The notes under the pieces were generated by a model. That model did no database searches. It had not been told where the DNA came from and saw only the letters and a list, made by a program, of their open reading frames with translations. A DNA stretch of 64,000 nt from SLNP01 sp964446435. GTDB taxonomy: Bacteria > Bacteroidota > Bacteroidia > Bacteroidales > VadinHA17. A program made the translations under genes and the position numbers. This document shows, piece by piece, positions 45,689 to 54,703 of this stretch (the stretch's first letter is position 1; each line of letters starts with the position of its first letter). The stretch lies in NCBI GenBank assembly GCA_964446435.1, contig CAYUOS010000001.1, forward strand, positions 1 through 64,000. Reading direction: 5' to 3'.

Positions 45689-45718
45689 GGCGCGGCATTT
45701 TGCTGCGCCTCTTTTTTG
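45689..45718 (+). terminator. Terminator of the dcw cluster
   Basis: GGCGCGGCA (45689-45697) pairs with TGCTGCGCC (45701-45709) with one mismatch and a 3-nt loop, followed by TCTTTTTT. It overlaps the -33 region of the next promoter. Confidence 0.75.
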
Positions 45719-45729
45719 GTTTATCTTTG
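45699..45729 (+). promoter_or_regulatory. Promoter of the porin gene (-33 and -7 elements)
   Basis: TTTG (45699-45702) is followed after 19 bases by TATCTTTG (45722-45729), an exact Bacteroidota promoter arrangement. The ATG at 45736 is six bases further, so the mRNA should have almost no leader. The -33 element lies inside the ftsZ terminator hairpin. Confidence 0.7.
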
Positions 45730-45735
45730 CTCTTC

Positions 45736-47658
45736 ATGAAAAGAATAGCCGGGTATATTCCGTTGCTGGCACTTGCGACACTTGGTTTTGCCAGGGCAGA
45801 AGCCCAGAGCAGTGCAGTGACAATGAGGCAGTATGGCCTTACGAGGGATTTTACCGGCACCGTTAATATTGATATTGATACCGCATTTTCGCTAGCTCAC
45901 AGGGTGCGAAAGGCAGACCGGTACTCGGCATTCAATGCTTATCCCGGCAATTACGGCCTTCCGCTTTACCAGATAAACTTTTTCGACCGTAACAGAAACC
46001 CCGACCAGTTTCTCTATCAGTACTACTACCCGTTTATGTACACTCCCGGGAGGGCGGTTTTTGCAGACACCCAGGTTCCATTCACCGAGATGGTCTTCAC
46101 CTACGCCGGTCCGGCCATCAATAAGGCCGAACAGACCTTCAGGGTGAGGCACACCCATAACCTTAGCAGGTACCTCAACTTCGGGCTGATTTACGACATT
46201 GTCTACAGCCTGGGGCATTATTCTCATCAGAAGGCAGAAGACAAGAACTTCATCCTTCACACATCGATGCTGAGGGAAAAGTACAGGTTCTACGCTGCAC
46301 TTGGCATCAACAACCTCTACTCAAATGAGAATGGAGGTGTCGTCAACCCTGCAACAGTCGGGCAGTTCGATACGAGGGATGTCCCGACAAGGCTTGGGGG
46401 CCTTAACAGGGCTAAGAGCTCGTTGTTGAACCGCAATCTTCTCTTTGTGCAGCAATACTCACCGACAGGATTCACTGAGGGTTCTGAAGCAGAGGATGCG
46501 AGCGGGCTTCTGGCCCGATTCAGTCATATTCTCACCGTCGAAACCAACAACCGCACCTATTTTGATGCCATGCCGCGCTCAGGATTTTATGATACTGTAT
46601 ACGTTGCATCTTTAAGGGTGACGAATGACTCACTGAAGGCATTCATTGTCAGCAATACCTTCAGGGCAGATTTCGGGTTCAGGACAAAAGGAGGCTTCGA
46701 GCTTCTGGCCGGCGGGGGCATCAGGCATGAGTATCATACCCATATGCAGATGATGCCCTATCTGTTCCCGAATGACTCAATAGGAGAATCACCGTTTTCA
46801 TGGAACCATCAGAATGTCGCTGTTGTAGGCAGGATAGAGAACCGTATAGGCAGCAAATTCGGCTGGCAGGCTGATGGCACCCTCTTCTTCGCGGGCCATC
46901 GTGCCGGTGACGTCGAGGCAAGAGGGGAGGCTCTCAGGGATTTCAACCTGAAAAAGGGTAAGTCAGAACTGGCAATCAGTGGTGGCTTTTCACGAACTAC
47001 TCCATCTGTATGGTTCATGCGATGGGGCAGCAATCATTTCAAGTGGAGCACTGTGATGGACGGAAGGGAGTTTTCGGTAACCACAGGGGCTGCCTACAGG
47101 TATCCGGCACGATTATTCGAGGCCGTACTGAATTACTCTATCATCGATAATTACACCTATTTCGGAAAGGATGCCCTGCCGGCTTTCCATACCGGAGCTC
47201 TCTCAGTTGCTGCCCTTACGGTTGACAAGACATTCAGGGCAGGCGGTTTCAGGTTCGGCACAAGGCTTTTATTACAGCAAAGCAGCAACGGTGATGTACT
47301 CGACCTTCCTCTTGCTACAGCCAGGGGAGCATTATGGTATGACAAGAACATATACTTTCAAATAACCGGAGGTAATCTTCATATTGAGACCGGTGTTGAG
47401 GCGTTCATTCATACCCCCTACAAAGCCATGACGTACATGCCTGCCACTGGCAGATATTACAACCAGGAGACTGATGAGGTTGGAGGCTATCCGTTCGTAA
47501 ATGTTTTTCTTAACGCCAAGATAAAGCGCACCAGGATTCTGCTATGCTTTGACCATATAAACCAGGGTTTTACCGGTGGCAACTATTTTCTTTTGCCACG
47601 TTATCCGCTGAATGCCAGGGTTTTCAGGTATGGAATTGCCTGGACGTTCTACGATTAG
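45736..47658 (+). CDS. Putative outer-membrane porin, Porin_10 type
   Basis: 640 aa from the ATG at 45736, which starts a good signal peptide (KRIAGYIPLLALATLGFARAEA, cleaved near AEAQ); the frame is open further upstream into ftsZ but that stretch is not signal-like. The sequence resembles the Bacteroidota putative porin family: NFFDRNRNPDQFL, then many alternating amphipathic strands (RFYAALGINNLYS, FGFRTKGGFELLAGGGI), and a terminal aromatic residue region YGIAWTFYD. It should form a beta-barrel in the outer membrane; the substrate is unknown. Confidence 0.83.
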   Translation: MKRIAGYIPLLALATLGFARAEAQSSAVTMRQYGLTRDFTGTVNIDIDTAFSLAHRVRKADRYSAFNAYPGNYGLPLYQINFFDRNRNPDQFLYQYYYPFMYTPGRAVFADTQVPFTEMVFTYAGPAINKAEQTFRVRHTHNLSRYLNFGLIYDIVYSLGHYSHQKAEDKNFILHTSMLREKYRFYAALGINNLYSNENGGVVNPATVGQFDTRDVPTRLGGLNRAKSSLLNRNLLFVQQYSPTGFTEGSEAEDASGLLARFSHILTVETNNRTYFDAMPRSGFYDTVYVASLRVTNDSLKAFIVSNTFRADFGFRTKGGFELLAGGGIRHEYHTHMQMMPYLFPNDSIGESPFSWNHQNVAVVGRIENRIGSKFGWQADGTLFFAGHRAGDVEARGEALRDFNLKKGKSELAISGGFSRTTPSVWFMRWGSNHFKWSTVMDGREFSVTTGAAYRYPARLFEAVLNYSIIDNYTYFGKDALPAFHTGALSVAALTVDKTFRAGGFRFGTRLLLQQSSNGDVLDLPLATARGALWYDKNIYFQITGGNLHIETGVEAFIHTPYKAMTYMPATGRYYNQETDEVGGYPFVNVFLNAKIKRTRILLCFDHINQGFTGGNYFLLPRYPLNARVFRYGIAWTFYD

Positions 47659-47668
47659 AAAAAAATGC

Positions 47669-47676
47669 TATCTTTG
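47669..47676 (+). promoter_or_regulatory. -7 promoter element of the MltF-like gene
   Basis: TATCTTTG followed by CACC, an exact TAnnTTTG match, 36 bases before the start codon at 47713. Confidence 0.6.
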
Positions 47677-47712
47677 CACCCAATTTTTTAGTATTTACTA
47701 ATTGTTCTTATT

Positions 47713-49131
47713 TTGAGAAGCAGATTATCAATTTATATAATAATATCATTCATTTTATTCTTTTCATGCAGCAGGACCAACACCACCGAACATTCGGTGC
47801 AGACTTCCTGGCGTGATCTTGACGGAATAAAGGAACGAGGCAGGCTTGTGGCCGTCAGTGATTTCAATGCGACAAGCTACTTTATCTACAAGGGTGAGCC
47901 TATGGGGTTCAATTTCGAACTTCTGGGCGCTTTCGCCGCTCACCTTGGTGTTGAACTGGAGATCATCACAGAGAATGATCCGGTTAAAGCCCTTAACATG
48001 CTGAACATAGGAGAGGCTGACATACTTGCAATGGGTCTTCCTGTAACAGGTCCGTGGAGCGATCAGGTAAGGCTGACATCAACCATACACGAGACACGTG
48101 AAGTTCTGGTTCAGAGGAAGCCCGAACGCTGGAGAACCATGTCGCCTGAGAGGATAAGCTCGATGATGATAAGGGATCACCATGACCTTGGAGAGAAGGT
48201 TATATATATCCAGCGGGGGTCATGGTATACACGCAGGATCCAGCAATTGCAGAAGGAGATAGGCGATACCATATATGCAGTTGAACTGCCATATGAAGTG
48301 GAAGGCCTGGTGTCACTTGTTGCGAGGGGTGAGATTGATTACACTCTTTGCGACGAGAACTATGCCAGCGTTGCGCGCAGTATATATCCTGATATTGATG
48401 TTGATACACATGTAAGCTTTACCCAGAAGAGAGCATGGGCCATGCGCAGGCTTGAGTCTGATGACCTGGCAGAAGGGTTCAATTCATGGTTTGAGAGTTA
48501 CCGTCGCACAGGCACTTACGCTCTTCTTTATGCGAAGTATTACCGGAATCCCCGGTCAGGTGTTATTCTGACGAGCCGTTACTATGGCAACAGCACAGGA
48601 AGGATATCTCCGTGGGATGAGCTTATCAGGCAATACAGCGACTCCATATCGTGGGACTGGAGGCTTTTAGCCTCCCTTATATATCAGGAGTCAAGGTTTG
48701 ATCCCTACGTGACATCAAGGGCCGGGGCATACGGACTTATGCAGATAATGCCTGCCACAGGGGCAAGGTACGGGATAGATGTGAATTCCTCGCCTGAGCA
48801 TAACATCAGGGCAGGTGTAATGTATATAAGGTCACTCGAAAGGTTGTTCAGTGAGAGAATCCCTGACCCTGACGAGAGACTTAAATTCATTCTTGCCTCG
48901 TACAATGCCGGACCGGGCCACGTGCTTGATGCAATGCGTCTTGCCGACAGCGAAGGAGGAGACTCAACCACCTGGCATGGAAGTGTTGAGGAGTATATAC
49001 AGAAGAAATCAATACCTGATTATTACAATCATCCTGAGGTACAGCATGGCTTTTTCAGGGGCAGGGAGACTACGAGATTTGTAACTGACATTATGAAGCG
49101 GTACGATCATTACCGCAACATCATAAAGTAA
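47713..49131 (+). CDS. mltF: Membrane-bound lytic murein transglycosylase F-like lipoprotein
   Basis: 472 aa, TTG start. Lipoprotein signal peptide (FILFFSC, Cys near 19). The first half (about 35-270) is a solute-binding-protein-like domain (GRLVAVSDFNATSYFIYKG), and the second half (about 300-465) is an SLT lytic transglycosylase domain with catalytic Glu326 (LIYQESRFDP), AYGLMQIMPATG and ASYNAGPGHV. This is the MltF layout: it cleaves peptidoglycan glycan strands to 1,6-anhydromuropeptides, while the SBP-like domain is regulatory. Its end overlaps the convergent NUDIX gene by 11 bases. Confidence 0.9.
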   Translation: MRSRLSIYIIISFILFFSCSRTNTTEHSVQTSWRDLDGIKERGRLVAVSDFNATSYFIYKGEPMGFNFELLGAFAAHLGVELEIITENDPVKALNMLNIGEADILAMGLPVTGPWSDQVRLTSTIHETREVLVQRKPERWRTMSPERISSMMIRDHHDLGEKVIYIQRGSWYTRRIQQLQKEIGDTIYAVELPYEVEGLVSLVARGEIDYTLCDENYASVARSIYPDIDVDTHVSFTQKRAWAMRRLESDDLAEGFNSWFESYRRTGTYALLYAKYYRNPRSGVILTSRYYGNSTGRISPWDELIRQYSDSISWDWRLLASLIYQESRFDPYVTSRAGAYGLMQIMPATGARYGIDVNSSPEHNIRAGVMYIRSLERLFSERIPDPDERLKFILASYNAGPGHVLDAMRLADSEGGDSTTWHGSVEEYIQKKSIPDYYNHPEVQHGFFRGRETTRFVTDIMKRYDHYRNIIK

Positions 49132-49762
49132 AGCTGATACCTTCCCTGTGGAAAAGGGTTATCAGTTCATGCAGCAGCATAGCTGTGGCACCCCATATTA
49201 TGTAACCCTCATAATCATAATACTTTACATCAAGCATTTCGTTCCTTACCGGAAATGATTTGACCTTAATGATTGAGGGATTGGCGAGTTTCTCAAGGTC
49301 GGCTTCAATTATATGCACCACCTCTGCCGGGTCTATGTCGATATTGGGTTTGCTGTTTTGCCAACCTATCACAGGTGTTACCTCGGTGTCGCTGACCGGT
49401 ATGAAAAGAGGTGTAAGGCATCCCAGAACAGTGACTTCATCCGGATCGATACCGGTCTCTTCCGATGCTTCCCTGAGGGCTGTCTCTATCAGGTCAGTGT
49501 CTTTCTCCTCTGCCTTTCCACCGGGAAAGCTTATCTGGCCGCTGTGAACCCCTTTATATGTGGGTCGCTGTATCAGGATTGTATTTAGAGACCTGTTGTC
49601 GGGGTAAATCAGAATCAGTACTGCGGCAAGCCTTGAGTCCTCCCTTTTAATCCTTGGAAAGTCCTTAATCATCCGGTCTGAGGATGCCATTTCCCACTGC
49701 ACGCCGGTTCCGGGCAGCCCTTTACTGATGGCATCCCTAATTGTTTCGGGCAGGGGCTTCAT
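49121..49762 (-). CDS. NUDIX hydrolase, CoA pyrophosphatase type
   Basis: 213 aa. The segment HSGQISFPGG (about 92-101) is the UPF0035 signature of CoA-type NUDIX enzymes, running into the Nudix box region ending REASEETGI. These enzymes cleave CoA or acyl-CoA to 3',5'-ADP and phosphopantetheine. It follows gatD by 22 bases on the same strand and may share its transcript. Whether CoA is the real substrate is inferred from the family. Confidence 0.87.
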   Translation of the reverse strand: MKPLPETIRDAISKGLPGTGVQWEMASSDRMIKDFPRIKREDSRLAAVLILIYPDNRSLNTILIQRPTYKGVHSGQISFPGGKAEEKDTDLIETALREASEETGIDPDEVTVLGCLTPLFIPVSDTEVTPVIGWQNSKPNIDIDPAEVVHIIEADLEKLANPSIIKVKSFPVRNEMLDVKYYDYEGYIIWGATAMLLHELITLFHREGISFTL

Positions 49763-49784
49763 AATTGCTTGCTGATGCAGATTC

Positions 49785-51170
49785 CTATTTGCGGAACTTC
49801 CTTACGAAATCTTCTACTTCAGGCACACCTCCCTGGTAAACGAGGTAGCCGTTATAGGGTTCCTTCTCGGTAATCTCATGACTTACCGGGGTAAGCATTA
49901 TCCGCTTAATCTCTTCGGGATCGTCGCTCTGGCCCATTGCCCATCCGAGTTTTACCCAGGCCACCTCAGGAAGCATGTTGCCGAGAGGTATCACTCCCTT
50001 TGCCATCATGTCGCGGCCTGTTTCGTAAACGAACATGTGAACATATCCCCATATGGTTTGCAGGGTCATATAGACGCTGACGCCTTCCTCCTTTGCCCTT
50101 TCGAGGGCTGGATAGAGTTCCCTGTTCACATGCCCGAGACCGGTTCCGACGATTACAATACCCTTGTAGCCCATGTCAATCAGCGAATGCATGATGTTGA
50201 CGTCCATGTGCGGATAGTAGTAGAGCATGGTGACTTTCTCGCTGAAGTAGGGGAGTATTTTTACCTGCTTATCCTTTCGCCTGTGTTTGTAATCCTTCTT
50301 CAGGTGGCTCAGACCGTTTCTTGTAACGGTTGCCACTGGTGTATCTCCTATGGTACGGAAGGTTGAGCGGTATGAGCTGTGCATCTTCCTCACCCTTGTA
50401 CCACGGTGCAGGAATCCATACTCGTCTGAAGTGGGACCGAACATACAGACAAGCACCTCAGCGATGTCTCCATGTCCGGCAGCATACGATGCATGTATCA
50501 GGTTCAGGGCAGCATCTGATGACGGCCTGTCTGATGAGCGCTGCGAGCCTACCAGGATGATCGGAACGGGTGAGTCCTGTATCATGAACGACAGGGCTGC
50601 TGCGGTGTGGTGAAGGGTGTCGGTGCCGTGGCCGATTACAATGCCGTCAACATTATTTGCAATCTCTTTACCGATAGCCCTGGCAAGGGTCATATACTGG
50701 TCGGGCCCCATGTTTTCACTGAAGACGGCGAAGAGTTTCTCTGTCGATATATTGCAGACATCAGCCAGTTCGGGAACTGCTCCGTAGAGTTCTCCCGGTG
50801 AAAATGCGGGTATTACTGCGCCGGTGCGGTAGTCGAGCCTCGAGGCTATGGTTCCCCCGGTACCAAAAAGCTTAACGTTGGGCTTGTCTTCAGAGTAGGG
50901 GAACTCCTTTTCGGGAATCTTGTAGTTTGCCTTCTTGTAGCCCGTCTCCTTCATCGAAGTGATTGTAGAGATGTCGATGCCGATATTGTAGCCTGTGTCG
51001 ATTTTGAGCACGATGTGCATGTCATCGTCATTTTCGGCCCTTGGAAGGACGGTTCCGCGAAAGGTGCCCCTGGTAGTCTCAATGACGGCCTGGCCCCACA
51101 CCCTCACGTTGAAATTTCTCAATACATTGAGAGCTGCGCCCTTATAACCCTGAAATATCTCTTCTGTCAT
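49785..51170 (-). CDS. gatD: Glutamyl-tRNA(Gln) amidotransferase subunit D (archaeal type)
   Basis: 461 aa. GatD is the asparaginase-like glutaminase subunit that makes ammonia for GatE, which amidates Glu-tRNA(Gln). An N-terminal small beta domain (about 1-80) precedes the asparaginase fold. Predicted catalytic residues are T107 (FGTGGTIAS), T183-D184 (GHGTDTLHH) and K262 (RVRKMHSS), all present. Length and N-terminal domain fit GatD and not free asparaginase (about 330 aa). It follows gatE by five bases. GatDE is classically archaeal; finding both subunits as an operon in a Bacteroidota chromosome is the strongest oddity of this window. Confidence 0.93.
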   Translation of the reverse strand: MTEEIFQGYKGAALNVLRNFNVRVWGQAVIETTRGTFRGTVLPRAENDDDMHIVLKIDTGYNIGIDISTITSMKETGYKKANYKIPEKEFPYSEDKPNVKLFGTGGTIASRLDYRTGAVIPAFSPGELYGAVPELADVCNISTEKLFAVFSENMGPDQYMTLARAIGKEIANNVDGIVIGHGTDTLHHTAAALSFMIQDSPVPIILVGSQRSSDRPSSDAALNLIHASYAAGHGDIAEVLVCMFGPTSDEYGFLHRGTRVRKMHSSYRSTFRTIGDTPVATVTRNGLSHLKKDYKHRRKDKQVKILPYFSEKVTMLYYYPHMDVNIMHSLIDMGYKGIVIVGTGLGHVNRELYPALERAKEEGVSVYMTLQTIWGYVHMFVYETGRDMMAKGVIPLGNMLPEVAWVKLGWAMGQSDDPEEIKRIMLTPVSHEITEKEPYNGYLVYQGGVPEVEDFVRKFRK

Positions 51171-51175
51171 AGTTA

Positions 51176-53155
51176 CTATCCGTTGGAAATTTTCTCGCTG
51201 ATTTTGCGGTGGAGCAATGCAAGGTCGGTGTTGCCGAGTGCCTGCTTGTGAACCTGGCCCATGAGCCAGTCTGCCGCTGCCGTCTCCCTGTCGGAGTGCC
51301 TTATCTCCCTGAATTTTTCGTTCAGGAACCCGATAGGAGCCAGCAACTCCTCGAGACTTTTTTTCTTGTAACCGACAATCGTCAGGACCGATCCGAATTC
51401 CATCTCGGGATTGTCGTAGATAACAGGCAGCATCAGTCTTGCTATTGAGTGATGTATCTTCTTCCCTGAAAGAAATCCAAACATGCCGTATATTTTCCTG
51501 TAGGAGAAGTGCTTATTGGGTTCTCTCTTGCCCTCAAGGTTTTTAAGGGTGTGTCCGAGGAAGCAGCCGATGAGTTTATGAGGGTAGCCGAAATCGTCGG
51601 CAATGCTTTCAATCATCGGCAGCAGGTTGCGGCTAAGGAGATATTTCCAGGTATCTTCCGGTATGCCCCAGCCGGCCATCTGCCGGAATCTTTCAGCTAC
51701 TTCTGTCGGGAGATCCTCACTCAGTGAATCGATATAATCATTCGCGAGGGGGATTGGAGGAGAATCGGTATCGGGATACATACGGTCGCGGCCGGGAAGC
51801 ACCCTTTCGAAGATTGTTGTACCGTCTTCAAATGATTTTCTGGTCTCGTTGGGTACGCCCTGGAATGCCAGCATAAACCTCTCTTCAACAGTCTCAATTG
51901 CGGTTGGTATGTCGTCATCGGGGCCCCACAGTACAATCTGTGCATCGGCGCCGTTTGCCCCCACGAATTTGCGTATTGTCTTGAAGTCTGTGGTGATACT
52001 TTTCGGGTCGATCTCTTCTGAGTGGACCATGTTTGGTTTTTCGATGCAGGCGATCACCTTCAGCCTGTCTGATATCTCGTCGGCAAATATTTTGCCCGGC
52101 TGGGTAAAGTGCGACAGTATACCCTGGCAGTCAGGCAGGTTGATGGCAATCACCCTGTAGCCCTTGTCGAGAGCCTCCCTTATTTCAGCCGATTGTACCA
52201 CGGTATCGGCGAACCCGATCTCCTTCCATGAGATTTTCCAGTTGTCGGTATTCGCGATCTTCTTCCTTAGCAACGACCGTATGTGAAGCAGTGCATACTG
52301 CCTGAATGATTCGTTGTGTGACAGTTCAGGTATCCATTTGTTATGCGCTACTCCCTTGATTTCAACCCTGCTGCCACCCTCACAGCTGACATTCACATCC
52401 TCCCGTCCGGCCCCGATTCCTGTTCTCACGAGACCTGAGCTGCGGTTGAGAAACCTTATATATTCTGCTGCCTCAGCAAGTTCGTCGGGTGTCTCCATAT
52501 CGGGATATGTGACGGTCTCAATCAGGGGCATGCCCAGACGATCGGTCTTGTAGACACGCCTGTGTCCCACATCAGATATCTCGCGGCACGAATCCTCTTC
52601 AATGCTGAGCTGGATTACCCTGACCTTCTTGTTCTTAAGCTGGAGTTCCCCTTCCACCCCCAGGATGGCCGTTCTCTGAAAACCTGTCGGGATACTCCCG
52701 TCGAGGTACTGCTTGCGGGTAATATGGACTTCTCCAACGATGTTGAGCTTGCAGAGGAGAGATATCCTGAGTGCTATATCGAGAGCTTCCCTGTCGATTG
52801 GAAATGGCGGGGTGTCGTCAACCTCGTAGGTGCAGGCGGTCTCATTGTTTATGCGGTAGATAATCTCCTTCCGCGTCTTGAATTCCATCAGTGCTGTACC
52901 GTCATACACCCCCAGCTCACTAAGAGTTGGTCTCATGTGCCTTATAACCTCGGCATCGTAGTCGTTGTGGTCATGATATATTCCGGCCGGACAACGGCAG
53001 AAAAGCTTGCTTTTGGTATTTAGCTGCTGGTGGACTTCCAGTCCTGACTTGAATCCTATTCTTCGGTAATCGGCTAAGGTGGCTTTCTTACGTTCCACAT
53101 AACCAATGGCCTTCATCGTTTTGGCATAGTTCCTGGCCGGGTTGAATTTCTCCAT
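51176..53155 (-). CDS. gatE: Glutamyl-tRNA(Gln) amidotransferase subunit E (archaeal type)
   Basis: About 659 aa from the ATG at 53155 (a TTG four codons earlier is possible). GatE activates Glu-tRNA(Gln) and transfers ammonia from GatD. The N-terminal cradle domain has GLEVHQQLNTKSKLFCRC (about 38-55) and EEDSCREI-DVGHRR equivalents; a region at about 320-440 fits the AspRS-like GAD insertion (VIACIEKPNMVHSEEI) that marks GatE and is absent from bacterial GatB; a YqeY/tail region forms the C-terminus. Metal and kinase residues of the GatB family appear retained, as do YPDTDSPPI motifs. First gene of gatE-gatD-NUDIX. Base composition is like its neighbours, so transfer, if any, is old. Confidence 0.93.
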   Translation of the reverse strand: MEKFNPARNYAKTMKAIGYVERKKATLADYRRIGFKSGLEVHQQLNTKSKLFCRCPAGIYHDHNDYDAEVIRHMRPTLSELGVYDGTALMEFKTRKEIIYRINNETACTYEVDDTPPFPIDREALDIALRISLLCKLNIVGEVHITRKQYLDGSIPTGFQRTAILGVEGELQLKNKKVRVIQLSIEEDSCREISDVGHRRVYKTDRLGMPLIETVTYPDMETPDELAEAAEYIRFLNRSSGLVRTGIGAGREDVNVSCEGGSRVEIKGVAHNKWIPELSHNESFRQYALLHIRSLLRKKIANTDNWKISWKEIGFADTVVQSAEIREALDKGYRVIAINLPDCQGILSHFTQPGKIFADEISDRLKVIACIEKPNMVHSEEIDPKSITTDFKTIRKFVGANGADAQIVLWGPDDDIPTAIETVEERFMLAFQGVPNETRKSFEDGTTIFERVLPGRDRMYPDTDSPPIPLANDYIDSLSEDLPTEVAERFRQMAGWGIPEDTWKYLLSRNLLPMIESIADDFGYPHKLIGCFLGHTLKNLEGKREPNKHFSYRKIYGMFGFLSGKKIHHSIARLMLPVIYDNPEMEFGSVLTIVGYKKKSLEELLAPIGFLNEKFREIRHSDRETAAADWLMGQVHKQALGNTDLALLHRKISEKISNG

Positions 53156-53351
53156 CTTTGTTTGCAAAATAGAGCAAGCAATTTAGCGAGTAACTTTGAT
53201 TATTCAAAGTGTAGATAATCAGAAAGTTCGCAGGCTTTATTGATTACAATCGATTGGTCTGTTTGGGCAAAACAGGATAAGGATTTGTGGTTTGCGGCTT
53301 CAAAAAATAAATCAAAAGCCGTGAAGTAGCTAAAAAATTAGAATGTCAGGG

Positions 53352-54596
53352 TCAGTCGTATCTTATTGACTTTACCGGTGTGATTCTGCCGATAAGGCGG
53401 GCAGGGATAAGCAGCATCAGGATTATTGCGGCCATGGTTCCGGCATTGAGAATGATAATGTGAACAGGGTCGAGGTTTATCGGTACGGTACTGAGATAAT
53501 ACGAAGCCGGGTCGAGGCTTATGAACCCTGTTGTCTTCTGCAGCCAGGCGAGGCCGATACCTATGAGGTTACCCCAGAAGAGGCCTTTCCCCGTGAGCCA
53601 TGCAGCCTGGTAGAGGAAAGCCTTGCTGATCAGATTGTCGCCCGCACCTACTGCCTTGAGGATTCCTATCATGTTGGTTTTCTCGAGGATCAGAATCAGC
53701 AGGCCCGACACCATATTGAAACCGGCCACAATAAGCATCAGTACAATGATTACAATTACGTTCAGATCCTGGAAATTGAGCCAGTCGAATATCTGCGGAT
53801 ACCGTAACCTTATGTTTGATACCTTGAGTCTCTCATCATCCTCGGTAATCTGGTAACCTATTGCATCGCGCACCACCCATGTGAGATACTCGAGGTCACG
53901 GAAATTGTCGATCACTATCTCGAAGCCGCTTACCTGGTCGTTTTCCCAACCATTGAGTCGCCTTATATGCCCTATGTCGCCGAATACATATATCCTGTCA
54001 AACTCCTCAAGACTGGTTTCATAGATTCCTGTTATCGTGAAGCGCCTTACCCTGGGCGGATCCTGCACGAAGTGCATTGCAAATGAGTCACCTGTCTTCA
54101 GCTCGAGCAGGTCGCACAGCTTTCTTGAAACCACCACGCTGTTTGTTGTTGCCGAGTCGTTCACTACGAATACCTCTCCCTCAACGAGGCTCGACGAGAA
54201 GAAGCTCCAGTCATAGTCGCTGCCCACTCCCTTCAGTACCACTCCCTGGATGTTTTCATTTGCCTGAATGATGCCTGCCTTTGTTGCAAAGACCTGTATA
54301 TGGCTTATTCCCGGTACCTTTTCCACCTTCCCGATAAACTCCTGGCTCATGCTTACCGGCGCTGTTTCGTATGAGATGTTCGAATCGAAGTTTATGACCT
54401 GGATGTGAGAGCCGAAACCGGCTACCTTGTCGCGAATCTCCTGCTTGAAGCCTGTAAGTATCGATATTGCAAGTATCATAACCGCCAGACCCAAAGCGAT
54501 GCCTGTGATGGCTATCACATTGATGGGTCTCGAAAAGGAGGTATCTCCTTTACGATCCTTAATGAGTCTTTTTGCTATGAAATAGGGTGTATTCAT
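53352..54596 (-). CDS. LolC/LolE-like ABC transporter permease (FtsX family)
   Basis: 414 aa. An N-terminal transmembrane helix (about 24-48, NVIAITGIALGLAVMILAIS), a periplasmic MacB_PCD-like domain (about 50-265), and three C-terminal helices (about 275-300, 325-350, 375-400). This is the topology of LolC/E permeases, which release lipoproteins from the inner membrane with LolD and LolA. No ATP-binding subunit lies nearby, which is usual in Bacteroidota. MacB-type efflux permeases have a similar shape, but lack of an ATPase and the family-like opening YFIAKRLI-KDRKG favour the Lol type. Confidence 0.85.
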   Translation of the reverse strand: MNTPYFIAKRLIKDRKGDTSFSRPINVIAITGIALGLAVMILAISILTGFKQEIRDKVAGFGSHIQVINFDSNISYETAPVSMSQEFIGKVEKVPGISHIQVFATKAGIIQANENIQGVVLKGVGSDYDWSFFSSSLVEGEVFVVNDSATTNSVVVSRKLCDLLELKTGDSFAMHFVQDPPRVRRFTITGIYETSLEEFDRIYVFGDIGHIRRLNGWENDQVSGFEIVIDNFRDLEYLTWVVRDAIGYQITEDDERLKVSNIRLRYPQIFDWLNFQDLNVIVIIVLMLIVAGFNMVSGLLILILEKTNMIGILKAVGAGDNLISKAFLYQAAWLTGKGLFWGNLIGIGLAWLQKTTGFISLDPASYYLSTVPINLDPVHIIILNAGTMAAIILMLLIPARLIGRITPVKSIRYD

Positions 54597-54609
54597 TTCA
54601 TTAAAGGCT

Positions 54610-54617
54610 CAAAATTA
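54610..54617 (-). promoter_or_regulatory. -7 promoter element of the LolC/E-like gene
   Basis: TAATTTTG on the minus strand matches TAnnTTTG exactly, 13 bases before the ATG at 54596. Confidence 0.55.
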
Positions 54618-54703
54618 ATAAATTTGAACCAATAAGATAACTTGCCGCCGGTTATCAGGTGGCCCGATTATCACATTTACAGATTATTCAAAAAACTGAA
54701 ACT

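Noticed and set aside
53295..53321. Possible hairpin CGGCTT/AAGCCG downstream of the LolC/E-like gene
   Set aside because: Only six base pairs, a 15-nt loop and no T-tract on the relevant strand; not strong enough to call a terminator.
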